From Cerrena zonata (lineage: Eukaryota; Basidiomycota; Agaricomycetes; Polyporales; Cerrenaceae): DNA of 64,000 nucleotides. The stretch spans positions 62,001 to 126,000 of the forward strand of contig JASBNA010000025.1 of NCBI GenBank assembly GCA_038087015.1. Reading direction: 5' to 3'. The notes beneath the pieces are model-generated. The model did not search any database. It was not told where the DNA came from and saw nothing but the letters and a program-made list of their open reading frames with translations. The position numbers and the translations under genes were made by a program. Shown here one piece after another: positions 33,976 to 47,300 of this stretch. Each line of letters begins with the position of its first letter. Position 1 is the first letter of the stretch.

Positions 33976-36274
33976 CTAGTTACTTGAGGAAGATTGTAAA
34001 AGGCTATCTAGTTTTGATACAATCTCTTCATATCCAAATCCAGCATCTTGAAGAACCACTCTTGAATCATCAACACATCTTTTGTAAGAGTGGGTCCAAG
34101 ATATGTTATCATGGTTATCAATGAGCTCTACAAGCTCATCATTCAGATGCAGAATATCTTCTTGATATTCTTGCATATCTCTTGGGACAAGTGCACATAG
34201 TGTATTGACAAATACATTAATGAGAGCAATTGGGTCCAATGAGGTAGCAGAATCAGACCACTCAGCATTCTCATAAATCTTTGCAAGACAGTCAATAATT
34301 TGTGGAATATCTGACTCAGGTTGTGGCTTGTTCCAGAGGAAATGGATGAGAGTTCTAGTTGCTGCTACCAGATTGTATACAAATTGATTTCCTGTAAATT
34401 CCAATCAGTCACTAGTATAGATGATCAGTGAAATTAAGCCTTACCAATGCCATATGTTTGGATTTGAGTCTCAGATAGATGAGAGAATAGAGGGTCAAAT
34501 ATATTGGGGTGTTGATTCATAGTATCTTTTCTCACAGAATACATAGTGAGGATACAGAAAGCTGCTGATGTTGGGTCTTTTTGAATAAGGTGAATAAATG
34601 ACAGGAGAAATGGGTCTGGAATTGGCTTGTTCTTTTCTGGATTATATGCACCAGATAGCATCTTTGTGACTGCTATGTATAATTTGTGATAATATGAAGG
34701 GTTACAACATTCACCACCCAACATCACTTGAGAAGTATTATCACCAAGTAAATCAAGAGTCAATGATCTCACTCCTTCTGTATTTCCACTAGCTACCTTG
34801 GGTAGCAAACCATGATATATCTGACCCTGCTTGTTATGGAATAATTCATTGATCTCTTGAATAGTGACATCTTGAAAACAGTGGGTAGTAGGGCCAGAGA
34901 GCTTTTCACCCTGCAATACATCCCTAATACACATAATAGTTGATAGATTCAGAATGTCTTCATTGCATACTTGGTCCTCCTCCAGAGACCTTAACTGGTT
35001 GGGCCACTCCATAGAGCTATTATAGAGATGTTCAATAAAGGCATTGATAGCATGCCATTCCACTGGGATTCTGTGGTATATACCAGAAATAAGATTATGG
35101 TAGATATAAGCCAATTTCATTGGAAGAGATCTGAGCTTGGTCAGAAAGCCCTTCAGTATTGAGGTTTTATATGGGCACTGGGAAGAGAATGCAGGTGTGA
35201 GAGCTGTGAAGGTAAAGGCCATGAACCACACAATCATTATCCCAGTTGTTATCCATGCAACAAGAGGGTTGAGACCATGAAGGAAGATGCTAAATCCAAT
35301 GAGGAATAGGAGTAATGCAAACTGTAGGAGCAGTGGAAGGAGCGAAGCAATTGCAAACACTTCCCACCTCTCCAAACCACGCTCGCGAAACAGTCGTAGT
35401 TTGAGACGTTCTCGGGGATCATGAGTTGGGTATGCCAGAAGCTCATGAAACCACTGCTTCACAAGGATCCCAAGAGAGGCAGTGACTAGTGCAATAACAA
35501 GACTACATGCCCAGAGAGTATTGACAAGGGTGGCAAATTTGGGAGTGGTAAAGGGGATAGAGGTAAACGACGGAACAGTCGAGTTGTTGAAATTACCACT
35601 GAGAGAAAGGCTAGCGAGCTGTGTGGAGATGTGGAGCAGGATCTGAACGGAGGTATCCTCCGACTGTTGTTGCAGGTTCTTGTACGATTCGACGATGAAG
35701 GCAGTTATCACTGCTGAGAACAGCCCTGTCTACGAAAAATGAGCAAGGAGATTGAGATGCAGTACACGGAAACTCACAAAGACCAACAGTGCATCTATGT
35801 CCTCCTTTACATCCTCAACCCTATCTTTATCGAATTGGCGAGTCAAATCGTACAATCTTGCCCATCCCGTGCGCCCGGGTTCAATCTCTACACGCTGGAC
35901 CGTATTTATCTCGTCCGCATATTCACCCTGTCCAAATTAGCTATGTGTTATTGCATGTGTCGTTATACAGGGGGGAATATACCTACTTCTCGAGCATAAT
36001 CGTCCAACACCTCGTACTCTTGATTTCCATTCCGGGGTGAAGCGAGACCATCGACGTCACGAGGAGCATCGTTCCGCTGAGGATCCAGTGACACTGAGGC
36101 TTGAGCAGTTGGAGATTCATCGCTTTGATGTGACGAAGGTTGCCAGCTGTTGGGTCTCTTCGTCGCTTGAGCTCTATCACCAGGATCGACGGAACTTTTC
36201 GCGGGTAAGCTGTATGTGCGATTACGTTGCCTACGTGAGTTGCGACTCTTCACGGAAGGAGAGGGAGAAGTCAT
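33976..36274 (-). CDS. DUF6535 domain membrane protein
   Basis: Agaricomycete family of unknown function. The start MTSPSPSVKSRNSRRQRNRT begins a disordered basic/Ser-rich N-terminus. Then comes the domain: EYEVLDDYAREV, RLYDLTRQFDKDRVEDVKED, IDALLVFTGLFSAVITAFIV, ESYKNLQQQSEDTSVQILLH, LVNTLWACSLVIALVTASLG, LVKQWFHELLAYPTHDPRER and FRERGLERWEVFAIASLLPL. Further hydrophobic helices follow (LLQFALLLFLIGFSIFL, WITTGIMIVWFMAFTFTAL). The long C-terminal region is helical and ends LDSLLQSSSSN. Introns are inferred near 35980-35935, 35770-35712 and 34440-34388. The 3' half is markedly AT-richer than the first 400 bp of the gene. Confidence 0.82.
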
Positions 36275-37102
36275 TTGGGTGATGCAGAACGAACAAGATG
36301 TAATGAAGGTAGATGGATTGCGGGGAGGGGAGAGAGCAAGGGAGGCAACTAGTTATCGACACCATATACTGTAGTCGCCGAATACACATATTGGTCATCA
36401 AGAAGCTTTGGTGACCATGGCATCAGACAGCGTGGGGTTAGACGTAAATTACGACTCACTAATGTTCGACATCCTGGTGTTATTTCACAGGTACCATGTG
36501 TAGCCTAAATATGACTCTGCTTCTGTGGTTTTATGTACGTAGCTTATATGGGTTCTAGTGTCAGAAACTGTTTGGAGCCGCCGATACAGGAGTCACGAAA
36601 ACTGTTGAATAAGAAGCATTGAGCGATGACCCTCTGGTAGAGTTCGGAGCAATAGCGTCGGGAATAAGAGTAAGCACGTCGATGTGAGCCGCGGAAACAC
36701 AGACAAAGAGGGTATCGTTGAGGAAGCTGCCAGACCAGCGGAAGCCAGCAATACTCTCATCGAGCTGAAGTGCTAATGCTCCAAAGTGAGGTACGGCCTA
36801 TAATGCACATGATGACCAAGGCGAACTGAGATATGAGAATCGATAAATGGGAAGTTCAACGAAATTACTAAGTTAGCAACGAGTGTCGCATGATTCTATG
36901 CGACAACGTCCATGCATATAAGAGGCGGAGAGGAGGATGCCAGTGAGTTAAATGTTGATTGGGAGCTGTTATGTGGCGGATGCCTCCAGTTGTGATAAAC
37001 TCGATTCCGGCCTGTAGTATTTGGAAGATAGTCGTTGAGTTCTAAAAACGGTTGTACTCCGAGTCCGAGTCAGGCTGTAGGTGATCGGAGTGATCGGTGA
37101 AC
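36275..37102. other. Intergenic region with a coding-like minus-strand fragment (36571-36796)
   Basis: The complement of 36571-36796 is open for about 75 codons without a start codon (it contains AGFRWSGSFLNDTLFVCVS and ends SAAPNSF-stop) and is preceded by a usable splice acceptor. It may be the terminal exon of a gene whose 5' part was displaced by the MULE insertion, or chance. No family recognised. The rest includes the promoter of the DUF6535 gene. Confidence 0.35.
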
Positions 37103-37138
37103 AAAAGGAGGGCTAGTCGGCCGTCCCAAAGAATGACG
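37103..37138 (+). repeat. Left target duplication and terminal inverted repeat of the MULE
   Basis: AAAAGGA at 37103-37109 is followed by the inverted repeat starting GGGCTAGTCGGCCG. The inner 25 bp are a perfect complement of 51566-51590. Confidence 0.85.
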
Positions 37139-38213
37139 CAATACAAGAAGTAAGTACAGTTCGAAAGTTGACAGGTCCTGTCGTGTTCTGTCAAAGTCAG
37201 GTAGTCACGAGAAGGCTGTCGTATGTCAACGTCTACGCCACCTCCATCCCTTCTATTAGTGCTATGCCCCAGATAAGTACATATCATTTAATTTAACATA
37301 TTGTATCTTAAATTTCAACCGATGCTTAATAATATCCTCCATTCTCAAATTCTTTCTCAACATGCTTCAGCGATTCTCAACATGATTCGACTATTCTCGA
37401 ACGGATTTGACGATTCTCAAAATGATTCGCAACATATATCAAAGAATGTGCCCTTGGTATGTCTTCGATGACAAATGTTCGGGTATTCCGGCCATATAGC
37501 TCGTGTTCGTAATCCCTGTTTGGTGAGTCTTACTCTGATTTCTAATGCCCCAAGCTTCAAATTTACCAGTCGAAGACATTTCTTTCTGATTCTGTCAATC
37601 TGCGATTGAACAGAATACATGGGTTTCCAAATTTGAGGTCTCTTTTCCGTCCTTGGAACCCGACGCCCTCGCAGGAAGACCCAAGCCATACGGTACAAAG
37701 TAAAACCACATTCGTATTCCCTTTGGGGTACGAACAGGTTCCGCTTTCACTGCGAAGCAGCCTGCCGGAAAGTCTATATTGACTCAGCTCAATTTCGGGG
37801 TCTACTGTAGGGTGTAGCTGAATGTCTTGCATTTTCTCCCCTCTTCGAGGCCTGTTTACCCATACTATCTGTCCAGTACGCCAAAAAGATCTCTTTGCGA
37901 CAGTTCACAAATACTTTCAAGCTCTCTAGACCTCCCCATGGTAAGCACTCTTGTTTGTGTACATCCTCCGGAGACTTCTCACAATTGTGATTCCAGGCGA
38001 CATCACACACATCAGCACCATCGTTGTCTGGTATGCAATGGGATGACCGAAAACTTGATGTTAAGGTGATAGTCAAAGTCTTTCATTCTATTCTTATACG
38101 TACTGACAGATCCGATCCTTAGTTTAATGATGTTGCGCTGTATTGTACGGAAGCACAACGTGAAGCGATCCGCAAGATTCATGGACCAAATGGCTGCCGT
38201 GTACATCAGCAAA

Positions 38214-38229
38214 ACAACAGCGCACTTGT
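38214..38229 (+). repeat. Left terminal inverted repeat of Plavaka B
   Basis: 16 bp, perfect complement of 44299-44314; the first ten bases equal those of elements A and C. Confidence 0.92.
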
Positions 38230-38376
38230 TAACACTTTTGCTGCTTAATTTTCCTTATTGGGCCTATCAACACAATAAGTCAGAATAAGACACGTAAGGT
38301 GCTCGGACATTATTGCTCAGTCACAATAGTAGTAGTAGTATCATTGAACAATGAGTGATAAACATTAATATAATAA

Positions 38377-41300
38377 CTAAAATGCGATTTCGTGCGCATG
38401 ATGATCTACATACTTGTTTACATAATAGGCCTGGAATGCATCCAAGCTCTCGGAAAAGTGGAAGAAAGGGGGGAGCGAATCTACACCGTATACAGGAATC
38501 AGGTGAGCTGCCCGCACAATAGAATCTAGATGGATAATGGCACATTCACGTATGCCATCGCCATCGAACTCCGGTTCAACGACCCACATGCCTGTAAGTT
38601 CGTCAGGGTTATTAACGACTGGTTCGAACCACTCGATGAGTGCACATGGGAACACGACCCCTTCGTGCTTGAATGAAAAGAAAAGACGTACACGAGCTAC
38701 GTGAAGTCCTCGCATGCCCTTCTCGTCTGCATTGGTCTCAACGAAGACACAATCATAGCGGGGCGGTCCCTTTCTCCAAGAGCGTGTCGCACGGATTCGC
38801 TCAAAACGCATGCCTCCAATACCTGAGATATCACTGGGCGCATAGAAGGTGGCAATAGCCGATGTGAAGAGAGAGATCTTGAAGTGGTTTGAGTTTGAGA
38901 TGAGCCGGTCATAGGATGGAGGGGCAGATACATCATTTGCGAGAGGAGTATCCAGATGTAACTGGTTATATAGAAATCGGGCGACTAGAGAAGGAAAGTC
39001 TTGGTTATTGATGTAGGCGGCAATCTCGCTAGTAGAGCGAGGGACGTTCCGTACTATTAGCAAGAGAATTCTGTTAGTTTTCGTGATATAGGAGATGGAG
39101 AAGGACATACAGGGCGTTCGTGCTAACATAACGTTTGCCATAACTCGGGGACCTTCGACAGCATCAGCTTCTTTTTGCGCATCCTCCTCAGCCTCGGCGT
39201 CATCTTTGGCCGCGTCTGATCGTGACTGTTGTGGGACTACCTGTTCACTACTGTCTGGCTGTTCCGACTGAGTGAGGAGTGATATAATCGATGAGAGGAG
39301 GCTGCTTTTCAGCATACCCCGCTCCTCAAAGTCACATCGTGCTGCGGCTAACTTATCAAGTCGTTGGTTGGTAAGCAGCATCTGACCTAACGCTTCAAAG
39401 CGATTAGATCGCCGCCAGGGTTCTTTGACGGCCTTGATATGCTTTGACTCGGTGATGGAGGAGCAGAGCCCATTGGGCGCACCGAATTCCCGTATATGAC
39501 GGGGGTAATGGTCTAATGAATGTTGACGTGGGAGTGACATGCCATCAGGACGCACGCCGGTTTCTTCGAAAACCTTTCGAAGACGGTGAAAATTCCCCAA
39601 CGATGCTTCAAGTTGAGCCAGACTCTGGTCGGACAATATGGAGCGGCGGATGATATAGCAGCACTCCATAAAGGAACTCAGGGTGTGGACCATATCATCC
39701 GGCACCAGACCAACAATAGCAGGTATATATACCTAACATTGATAGTCGTTGAGCCATTGCATCAGAACAGTACAAGGGGCAATCACCTTCATTAACGCTT
39801 TCGAGTCGTCACCAGTCCACTGCTTGAAGTCGCGCCCTTGATGGAAGTGTCGGAGTCCAGAGAAGGACAGAACAGCTGCAATCCTACATGACAAATAAGT
39901 ATGCCAAAATCTGGAGGTTACAAATAATTATCTCACCGACGGTCGATTTCATCTAAGATCTCGTTTCCTCTCGTTTCGCCATGCTCTGCAACAAGGTAAT
40001 CGCAAACCCAGGTTACCAAGTGGTCCTTGAAGGTTCCTTTGATGACCTGATGCAGGATGTCACCAGATAGAAGCTCGTGAATATCAGCACGAGGAAAATC
40101 ATTGGTGAACGGCTATCAATAGGAAGTTGCGGTGTCAGTGTTACGTTCTAAACAGAGACAAGTATCCGTACATACCACAAGATCACCAACAACACCATAG
40201 TCATCCCAAAGTGTCGTCAGATCGAAGAGCTTGATAAGCTCTTCAGTGTGTTCCCGGGAACGACGTCCAACATTGCCCACATGATCAAGTCTGTCACGCT
40301 CTCGGGGACACAGTGGGCACCAGCCTTGAACAATGCAGGAAGCTAATACCTGCTCCGGATAGTCGGCAATATAGGGCCCAAGACCATAGATTACTCGACG
40401 GAAATGTCCATCAGGACAACGAGTTACTTCCGGGGTGGACATCGCTTTGTGAAGAGGATGAAGGATGGTGGAAATACTAGAGTGAAAAAGTTGCCGACGG
40501 AATTTACGGAATGCCTTGCTATTCAAGTCCTTTCGATCAGACTTCGGGATGGCAAGAAATCCAATAACGACAACTGCGTTTCGGTGGGCACGCCGGACAT
40601 TGTTATGAACATTTCCGATGGACATGTACAGCGGATAGTATTCGTTCTGCCCAGTGGCGACAGAAACTGTTGTCTTGTCGCTACCAAGGATGATAGGAAC
40701 GAAAAGCGATCCTTTCGTAGTGGGGTCATCTTGTACAATAGTATCCTATAATCAGAAAGATATTAACAAATGGGAGAGGAGTCATTGATTGAACTCATAC
40801 CGCATGGCGCCATGCCCAATTTCCAGACATGAAGTTATCATAATGGCGACATGAATGTTGGTCAAATTGCCGGTACGGAGCGTAGTCAAACTGGCCCTTG
40901 AATTCTGGATTTGAGAGCATGTTCCGCACAACGTCAAGTGGGTTCCGACACCATACGTCGTATTTACTGGTCATCCAATGAGGTGCGTTCTCATTAGGGA
41001 TACTACCGGTGAACGATCCCGTAAATGAATGCCATGGTGCATCGCCTAAAGGAATTGAGTCGATGACATTGTATAGGTCATGGGCATCGGCGAATGGCGG
41101 TGAAGCTCCAAATGAATATCCGAAGCCAGCAAAGGTGTCCATCAAAAAGTCGATGTCAGGAGCAGAGGCTTGGTTTTTGGTGAAAAGAAAGTCGGCAAGG
41201 TCAAACTCAAGTCGACTGCCAAAAGGAGTCCAATCCGTCGGTGGTGTTGCAGTGTAGAGAGGAGGGGGGGTATCAGGCAGTAGTGGATCACCTTTGGAAT

Positions 41301-41676
41301 CGCATGGCTGACCTGCAAGTTGTATTAGCAAAATTGGCAACTAAATATTATCTAAATCTCTACCGTTCAGACCCAGATGGACGTTACGAATGAGAGTGGG
41401 CTGTCTGGATGTGTCAGAGCCACTGGGACTTGCTGAACGGCTTGGAGTCATAGGGTTGACCGTTGGATGCTGGTCATCGGAGGCGGGTATTGATGAGGTG
41501 CGAGTTGGGAGGGGTGGTTGCTCGGCTAGACTGGAGAAGGGATGGGCAGCATTTTTGTGCTGCGAGAGACCCGATAGGTTACGAAAAGAACGATCACAAT
41601 AGAGACATTTAAGCAGCGGCTGTCGGTTAGCATAGAGCTTTCGCTTTAGCACAGGAGGGATTCGTTTCGGAGGCAT
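38377..41676 (-). CDS. Plavaka transposase B (apparently intact)
   Basis: DNA transposase. The start MPPKRIPPVLKRKL precedes the zinc finger (CLYCDRSF then LSGLSQHKNAAH). Core blocks match elements A and C: SRLEFDLADFLFTKNQ, IDSIPLGDAPWHSFTGSFTG, NFMSGNWAWRHA, LGSDKTTVSVATG, YMSIGNVHNNVRRAHRNAVV, CPDGHFRRVIYGLGPYIADY, SCIVQGWCPLCPRERDRLDH, GNEILDEIDRR, WTGDDSKALMK, NGLCSSITESKHIKAVKEPW. The C-terminal domain reads GIGGMRFERIRATRSWRKGP, IEWFEPVVNNPDELTGMWVV and ends DHHAHEIAF. About nine introns; the 39063-39119 intron is a multiple of three and could be retained. No frame break or internal stop was found in the exons checked, so it is the best candidate in the window for an active transposase. 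Confidence 0.87.
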
Positions 41677-41958
41677 TGAAGTGGAGAGACGTTGTCGATT
41701 GTTCTGGCGTTGAGTCAGTAGATAGCCAAAATGAGTTATATTGCGATCATCCGGGTAACGGCACTGACTTACCATTTTTCCTCAAGAATACAATCATGTG
41801 CATATAAATGCCCTTTGCCCTAGGATAACGATATGCTTGGACAGTTTGACCGAGTTGTTAACCTTGCCTTCCCCAATTCTCTCTCAGGCAACAACCTCCT
41901 GAAAACCGTTGAACCTAGTACTGTTAACATCGTCAAACACCAATACTCACTGATTAAC

Positions 41959-44063
41959 ATGGGTCGTTACGGAACACGCCAGACCAATGCTACCAAACAT
42001 CCCGGTCTTGTCGATATAGATACCACACGCAAGAAACGTCGAAGTGACGAGGAAATGGAACAAGTTCGCCTTGAACAGGAAGCAGCCGTTCAGGCTCTGG
42101 AAGATAAGAATGCCGAGCTTCTTAACTCCGTTGCAAGATTGGAAGCAAGGTCTCGTGAACTTGAGCAGCAAAGTCTCGCTCCGTCTGTTCCACCTATACC
42201 CAAAGCTGCCAGTGGTGAGTTTGCAATTTTTAAGTATAATCATGTTGTCGTGAAGTTATGACTTACCTTGGATATTGTCAAGTCAATACCAAGACAGCAA
42301 AGAATAGTAAGGGTAGCGTTAAATCGAAGACAAAGGGCACAGTACCAGGACCACCTGAACCCATCGAAGCAGAGCTTGCCCATGACTCGGCTTCTCAGGC
42401 GCAAGGTAAGGGTCGCAAGAAACCAGCAAAGCCCAGACGAACGGATGTAGCCAAGGTATGTGCCATACCACTGGCAGTGCTATGGGATGGAAGTATAAGG
42501 TAGATGTTACTAAGGCGTACTCTTGTAGGTTGTCGTTGAAGGCAAAGATTCCCAGGTTGTCGATGAAGACACACGCAAGCGCAAACTTCCAACTGACAGG
42601 TGAGCGTCTCACGGGAACTACAAAGGCTACCTTAAAGGGTACTGACTTGTGTTGTTCAATCCCATGTGGACTCCATTTACAGCTCCGTCACATCAAGTCG
42701 TACGAAAAAGACGAAACCCACTACACCCTCCGGCTTACTCACATCTTATAAGTCTCATTCGCATGCTGGAGGTACAACAGCTGCCAGCTCTCCGGATGTT
42801 CTTGATGTTACTGATACCAACATCAAGTATGGTGGCTTCGCTGGATCGGACTCCGAAAGTGAGATTGAATTTGTTGAAGAGACTGGCACTGGCAGTCGGA
42901 ACACCGCTTCGGTAAGTATATCAATCATCTTCCTTCATAATGGCTTCAATAATACTTGGACTACAACCGTGACTTGGACAGACCACCGTCAAGATAGAGA
43001 TCAACGATTCCTCTCTCAGGCTGTCGGAAACCCCTGGACCCTCAGGTGCCAAGAGAGGCACTAAAGCCAAGTCATCTGTTAAAGACATCTATGATGTCCT
43101 CCCGTCTCATTGTCACTATGTCTTCACGGAACTGTATGTTCCCGAACTTCTCTACTTCATCGGAAATCGGATCTCCCCTTGGATCACCGCTGGCGTCAAT
43201 TGGACCGAAACTTTCAAGACGATACTAGAGTCTGCTCTTCCCAATGGAGTCATGGTTCCTCCGACAGACCCTGAGTCGGCTGTCGCACGTGTTGTAAGTT
43301 ATTAAGTTTTGCAATCACCGTGACCAAATGAACACTTTCTGATTCTACACAGTCCAACCAACGAGTCGCCGAGTGGAAACATGGCATGTCAAAACAAGCC
43401 CTTGACATTATAGCCAAGAAGATCACAATCGAAGGCTTTGACGAAGACGATACCGCGGAGTTTGTAGCTCAACAACTCAAACCCGGCCTCCCATTCATTT
43501 CTTTAACTACTACATACTATCCAGTGTCCCGAAGCATAGTACGTGAACCACGATGACTCTTCTGACCGATTTTCAGGCTAAAATTTGTATTCTAGGTCCG
43601 TGATAGAAGATTTCAAGGGCCACTCCTACTTGAAACGTTTGCATACCACTTGGGTCGTGTTGGGAAGAGTGCCGATGAATATAGGGACACTCCGGATGCT
43701 GCGCTAGGATTGGCATGTGTAGCCGTGCGTATCTGAACTTATATATGATGTTTATACTCACATGTTTATATTCCCCACTACTACTAGATGGAACGGGCAC
43801 TCGGAAAATATAAGACTGGAACGCAACAAATCCTTACTGATAAGAGTGGCGCCTTTATTGATTCCTTCTCACACCAAGTATGGGGTTACAAGACCGACCA
43901 GTATAGCAAATCGATCAGAAACCTCACGGAAACTGAGTGGGCTGCCATTTTGGAGGGTGCGGAGGCATACCTGGTGCAGGGTGGTTCTAGCGGCCGTGGC
44001 CACGATGGTAATGAAGGAAGTTCTGCTTTTGATTTCGAGGATGACGAGCGGGCAAACATTTGA
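41959..44063 (+). CDS. Plavaka B accessory protein (KHPG box, DUF6532-like)
   Basis: Companion gene of transposon B. The start MGRYGTRQTNATKHPGLVDI was chosen over an in-frame ATG at 41833 because it matches the element A protein (RYGTR...KHPG). A coiled-coil-like segment follows (EQVRLEQEAAVQALEDKNAE, NSVARLEARSRELEQQSLAP), then basic and acidic low-complexity regions. The globular C-terminal half reads LYVPELLYFIGNRISPWITA, WTETFKTILESALPNGVMVP, QRVAEWKHGMSKQALDIIAK, FQGPLLLETFAYHLGRVGKS, AALGLACVAMERALGKYKTG and NLTETEWAAILEGAEAYLV. It ends EDDERANI. About seven introns. Judged by eye, the C-terminal half resembles DUF6532; role in transposition inferred from constant pairing. Confidence 0.72.
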
Positions 44064-44298
44064 TTGCCCGTCGTTTGTGCAATTCAATCTCTCTCTAATA
44101 CGTCAATCTCAACATAGACCCTTATTACTGTTTAGTGGTAGCATACTTGTCATGTAAAACTTATTCTACCTTGCTTGATTCAACTCAACTTATTCCGCTT
44201 TTTCTGACTTGTTATAAATGAATCTACTGGAAATCACTTATTGTATGGTAAACTAAATAAGTAGGTATAAGTGTCGAAAAAGGGTGAAAAAAGTAATA

Positions 44299-44314
44299 TG
44301 TTGTTTTGCTGATG
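44299..44314 (-). repeat. Right terminal inverted repeat of Plavaka B
   Basis: Ends TTTTGCTGATG, followed by the TA duplication and the resumed MULE exon. Confidence 0.92.
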
Positions 44315-47300
44315 TAGCGAAGGTTTTTCCCGAAACACCGCTCGGACAAGCTGCTGCTGCAGCCTTTCTTTCAGAACACAACCTTGATCAATGCTCTTTA
44401 GACATGCTCGAAAGTCGTTGGAGTATAGCCAATGTGTGGCGCTGGTCGCGGAAGGGAAATATCAAGGTAGTCCGTACTCTTTACCAATGGTATATTTGTA
44501 TACTTGTATTCCTTCTCTCGCATATATATAACAAATTCCATCAAGTGTATGTGGATACGATACACCATCTCGTCAACGTGGGAAGCAACAGAAGAAGATA
44601 GACTATCCAGATCCATCTCCAAGTCCTAGTAGCTCAGCCTCGGCCTCGGAATGGCGTCGACGTGCTGCCTATGATTTCACAGGCTGTTTAGTGCATGCTG
44701 ATATCACATATCTTGATATACAGCCTCGAGTAATTACTCGAGTAGTGGGTTTCTTTGAGCATAACGATGCCTGCCAAGGATCTCGTCTGGTCAGGTACCC
44801 TCCTGTGCCTATTGATGACCATGTCATTGAAGTTGCATTGAGACAGCTTCGTCAAGGCGCAAGGTAAGTTGATTTACTAAAATATTATCACGATCCCTGA
44901 CATTGCTTGTAGCGTAAATACAATCCAAAAAACAAACCTCAATATGATCCAACGCCATGCTTACCGAAACCAAACCAAGAACCTAGACCCTACACGTCTC
45001 AATGTTCGCTATGAGATCCTTCCTGGCGATTTCAGCCGCTTATATCGCCGACACAATCTTGAGGCTTATGGAATTCATATCGACAATCGTCCTGAGTGCA
45101 ATGTTGACGATTGGCTCAATTCTAGTAGCCCGCTATACAAGCCGGATCTTGCCCAAGCTGTCTTTTACTACATGGCTAGAACAGACACCAACGATCGCCT
45201 GAAAGTCTGTATCTCCACTGCTGAGATGCGAGATGCTGCATGGTTATACTGCCACAAAAAGCAAGTAGTTATTGATGGTACATTTGGACTCTGTAGCTCT
45301 CGCCTCCTACTCTGGATTGCGCTTGGAATTGATGAAACAGGAGCAGGTTTACCTGTTTCTATGTTCCTGTTCTCTGCTCCCATGGGAACGAAAGCAACTC
45401 ATGCTGGCTACGATACAGCAATTCTAGCGGAGCTGTTTGCATGTTGGAAAATATCACTAGGTGTTCGCAATGGCGAGCGGTTTGAGCCATATGTTGCAAT
45501 AACTGACACTGATACGAGAGAGCGAGGTGCTCTTATACTCACATGGCCTGAAATTACCCTTATTTTGTGCAAGTTTCATGTCCGACAGTGTTGGACAAAC
45601 AAGCGGAAACATCTCTTACCCAAAGGAGAGACTCATCGTTGGCGATCTTCAGTCAAAGCACAGTTGTTCGCCTTGGAGGAAGTGTACGTTTTTATGACTA
45701 ATTGGTTGACTTAATTAATTAATTATCATCGGTCACCGTGTAGACTTCTCAATTCAGTCCACTATGAAGCGGCACTTGCGTTACTCGGTCAGAACGAGGC
45801 AGACTTTACGAAAATGCTCACTCATAGTGACCCACATGCTGTGACAGCTGGCGAAGCTGCTCTCAGGTTTATTGCCTACCTAAGGTCAACCTGGATGTCC
45901 ATCGAAATGTGGAGAAGTTGGTCAAAATGTGGGCGTGAAGAGGCATCCCAGCGTTTGAAGATATCTATCTCAGATGTTCTTCCAACAACGAACCATTTGG
46001 AGGCTCTTAACGGCAGCCTGAAAAAGAAATATATACCCCAATGGCAGCATGCAGGACGTCGACTCCGCCATGATGTACTTATTCATCATCTCGTCAAACT
46101 CATACTCCCACAGATCTATGCTCATCGCCGTATGGTTGTCAACCATACCTCATGGAAGACACAACGTTTCGAAGCAGCAGCCAATGGCCTACCCATTATG
46201 AGTCAACGTGAAAGCGACGAACATATTCTAACATCCCAAGGTATCGTGTGTAACACCCCAAGGGTGTGGTTTTCATACGACCAAGTACGCGACAATCTTG
46301 CACACGAGATTATTGGACGAGGTCTTCTTCATCCCATCGAGACCAGACGGCTCTATGAGCAATGGGCAAAGTGTGAATCGTCCCGTGATCGCGGACAATT
46401 CTACTGGCTCACCTTCCATCCATCTGGCCATGCGACATGTACCTGCCCAGACTTTTTAGTCAGAAGGATCGGTGCTTGCAAACACTTACGAGCGTACCGT
46501 ATTATCCTCGAGGACTGGATGGACAAGCATCAAATTGAAGAAACCTACCGCTTCCCAACAACAGCTGCTGAGGCGATTGAAGTCGAACTCAAAAACCGCC
46601 GCTGGTATGAGACGACATACGATTATGCCCTTACTGCACCGGCAGTTAATGAGAATTTGCATTCATCTGGGTTTCCTGTTCATTTCACCAAATGCACAGG
46701 ACTGGAGCTGGAGAATCCACCACCCGGCGTTACGCTCATACCACCACCACTGCTCACATTGGAGCGGGAGCTGGTGCTTCAAAGAGACCTGGAACCTACC
46801 CAAAATCCGAGTGACTGGGAGGACGGGGATGACGATGACGAAGATAGCCTGGATGGGGAGGACAGCTGCTTGCCGGTTGGAGCCATTGTGACTAGTGTAT
46901 CCCCTATAGATATGACAGCACCTAATACGCTTGTTGTTCCCATCCAATCAGACGTCAACTTGGTGCATAACCCAAATACACAGGCTCTCACCTTCCAGCT
47001 TCAAACACACCTCGACCATGACATTCAGTCTGTTCTTCCAATGCTTCATGGGATCCTTACCACCCTCAGCCAGCCAGATCCTCGAATATGCTTTGCAGAA
47101 AGCCCTCCGGTGCAAGAATTGAGACAAGTTTTAGGATTGCTCGATGACAAGCTATCCTACCAGGTCGGCGATTCTATACGTACAAGCAGAATCAGTAAGT
47201 CTCATAAATGCCTAAGTAACATACCTAATACTCTCGTTGATTCAGCGCATATAACACCTATCAACGAAGCCGCGAACGTACCACGTGAAAATCAAAAACG

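Larger units (their letters stand above)
38214..44314 (-). mobile_element. Plavaka-family DNA transposon B (6.1 kb), nested in the MULE transposase gene
   Basis: Left end CATCAGCAAAACAACA; right end is its exact complement (…TGTTGTTTTGCTGATG) at 44299-44314. A TA dinucleotide flanks both sides (38212-38213, 44315-44316). Transposase on the minus strand (38377-41676), accessory gene on the plus strand (41959-44063), same divergent layout as elements A and C but opposite overall orientation. Removal with one TA joins CGT-GTA-GCG-AAG in frame in the MULE gene. Confidence 0.92.
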
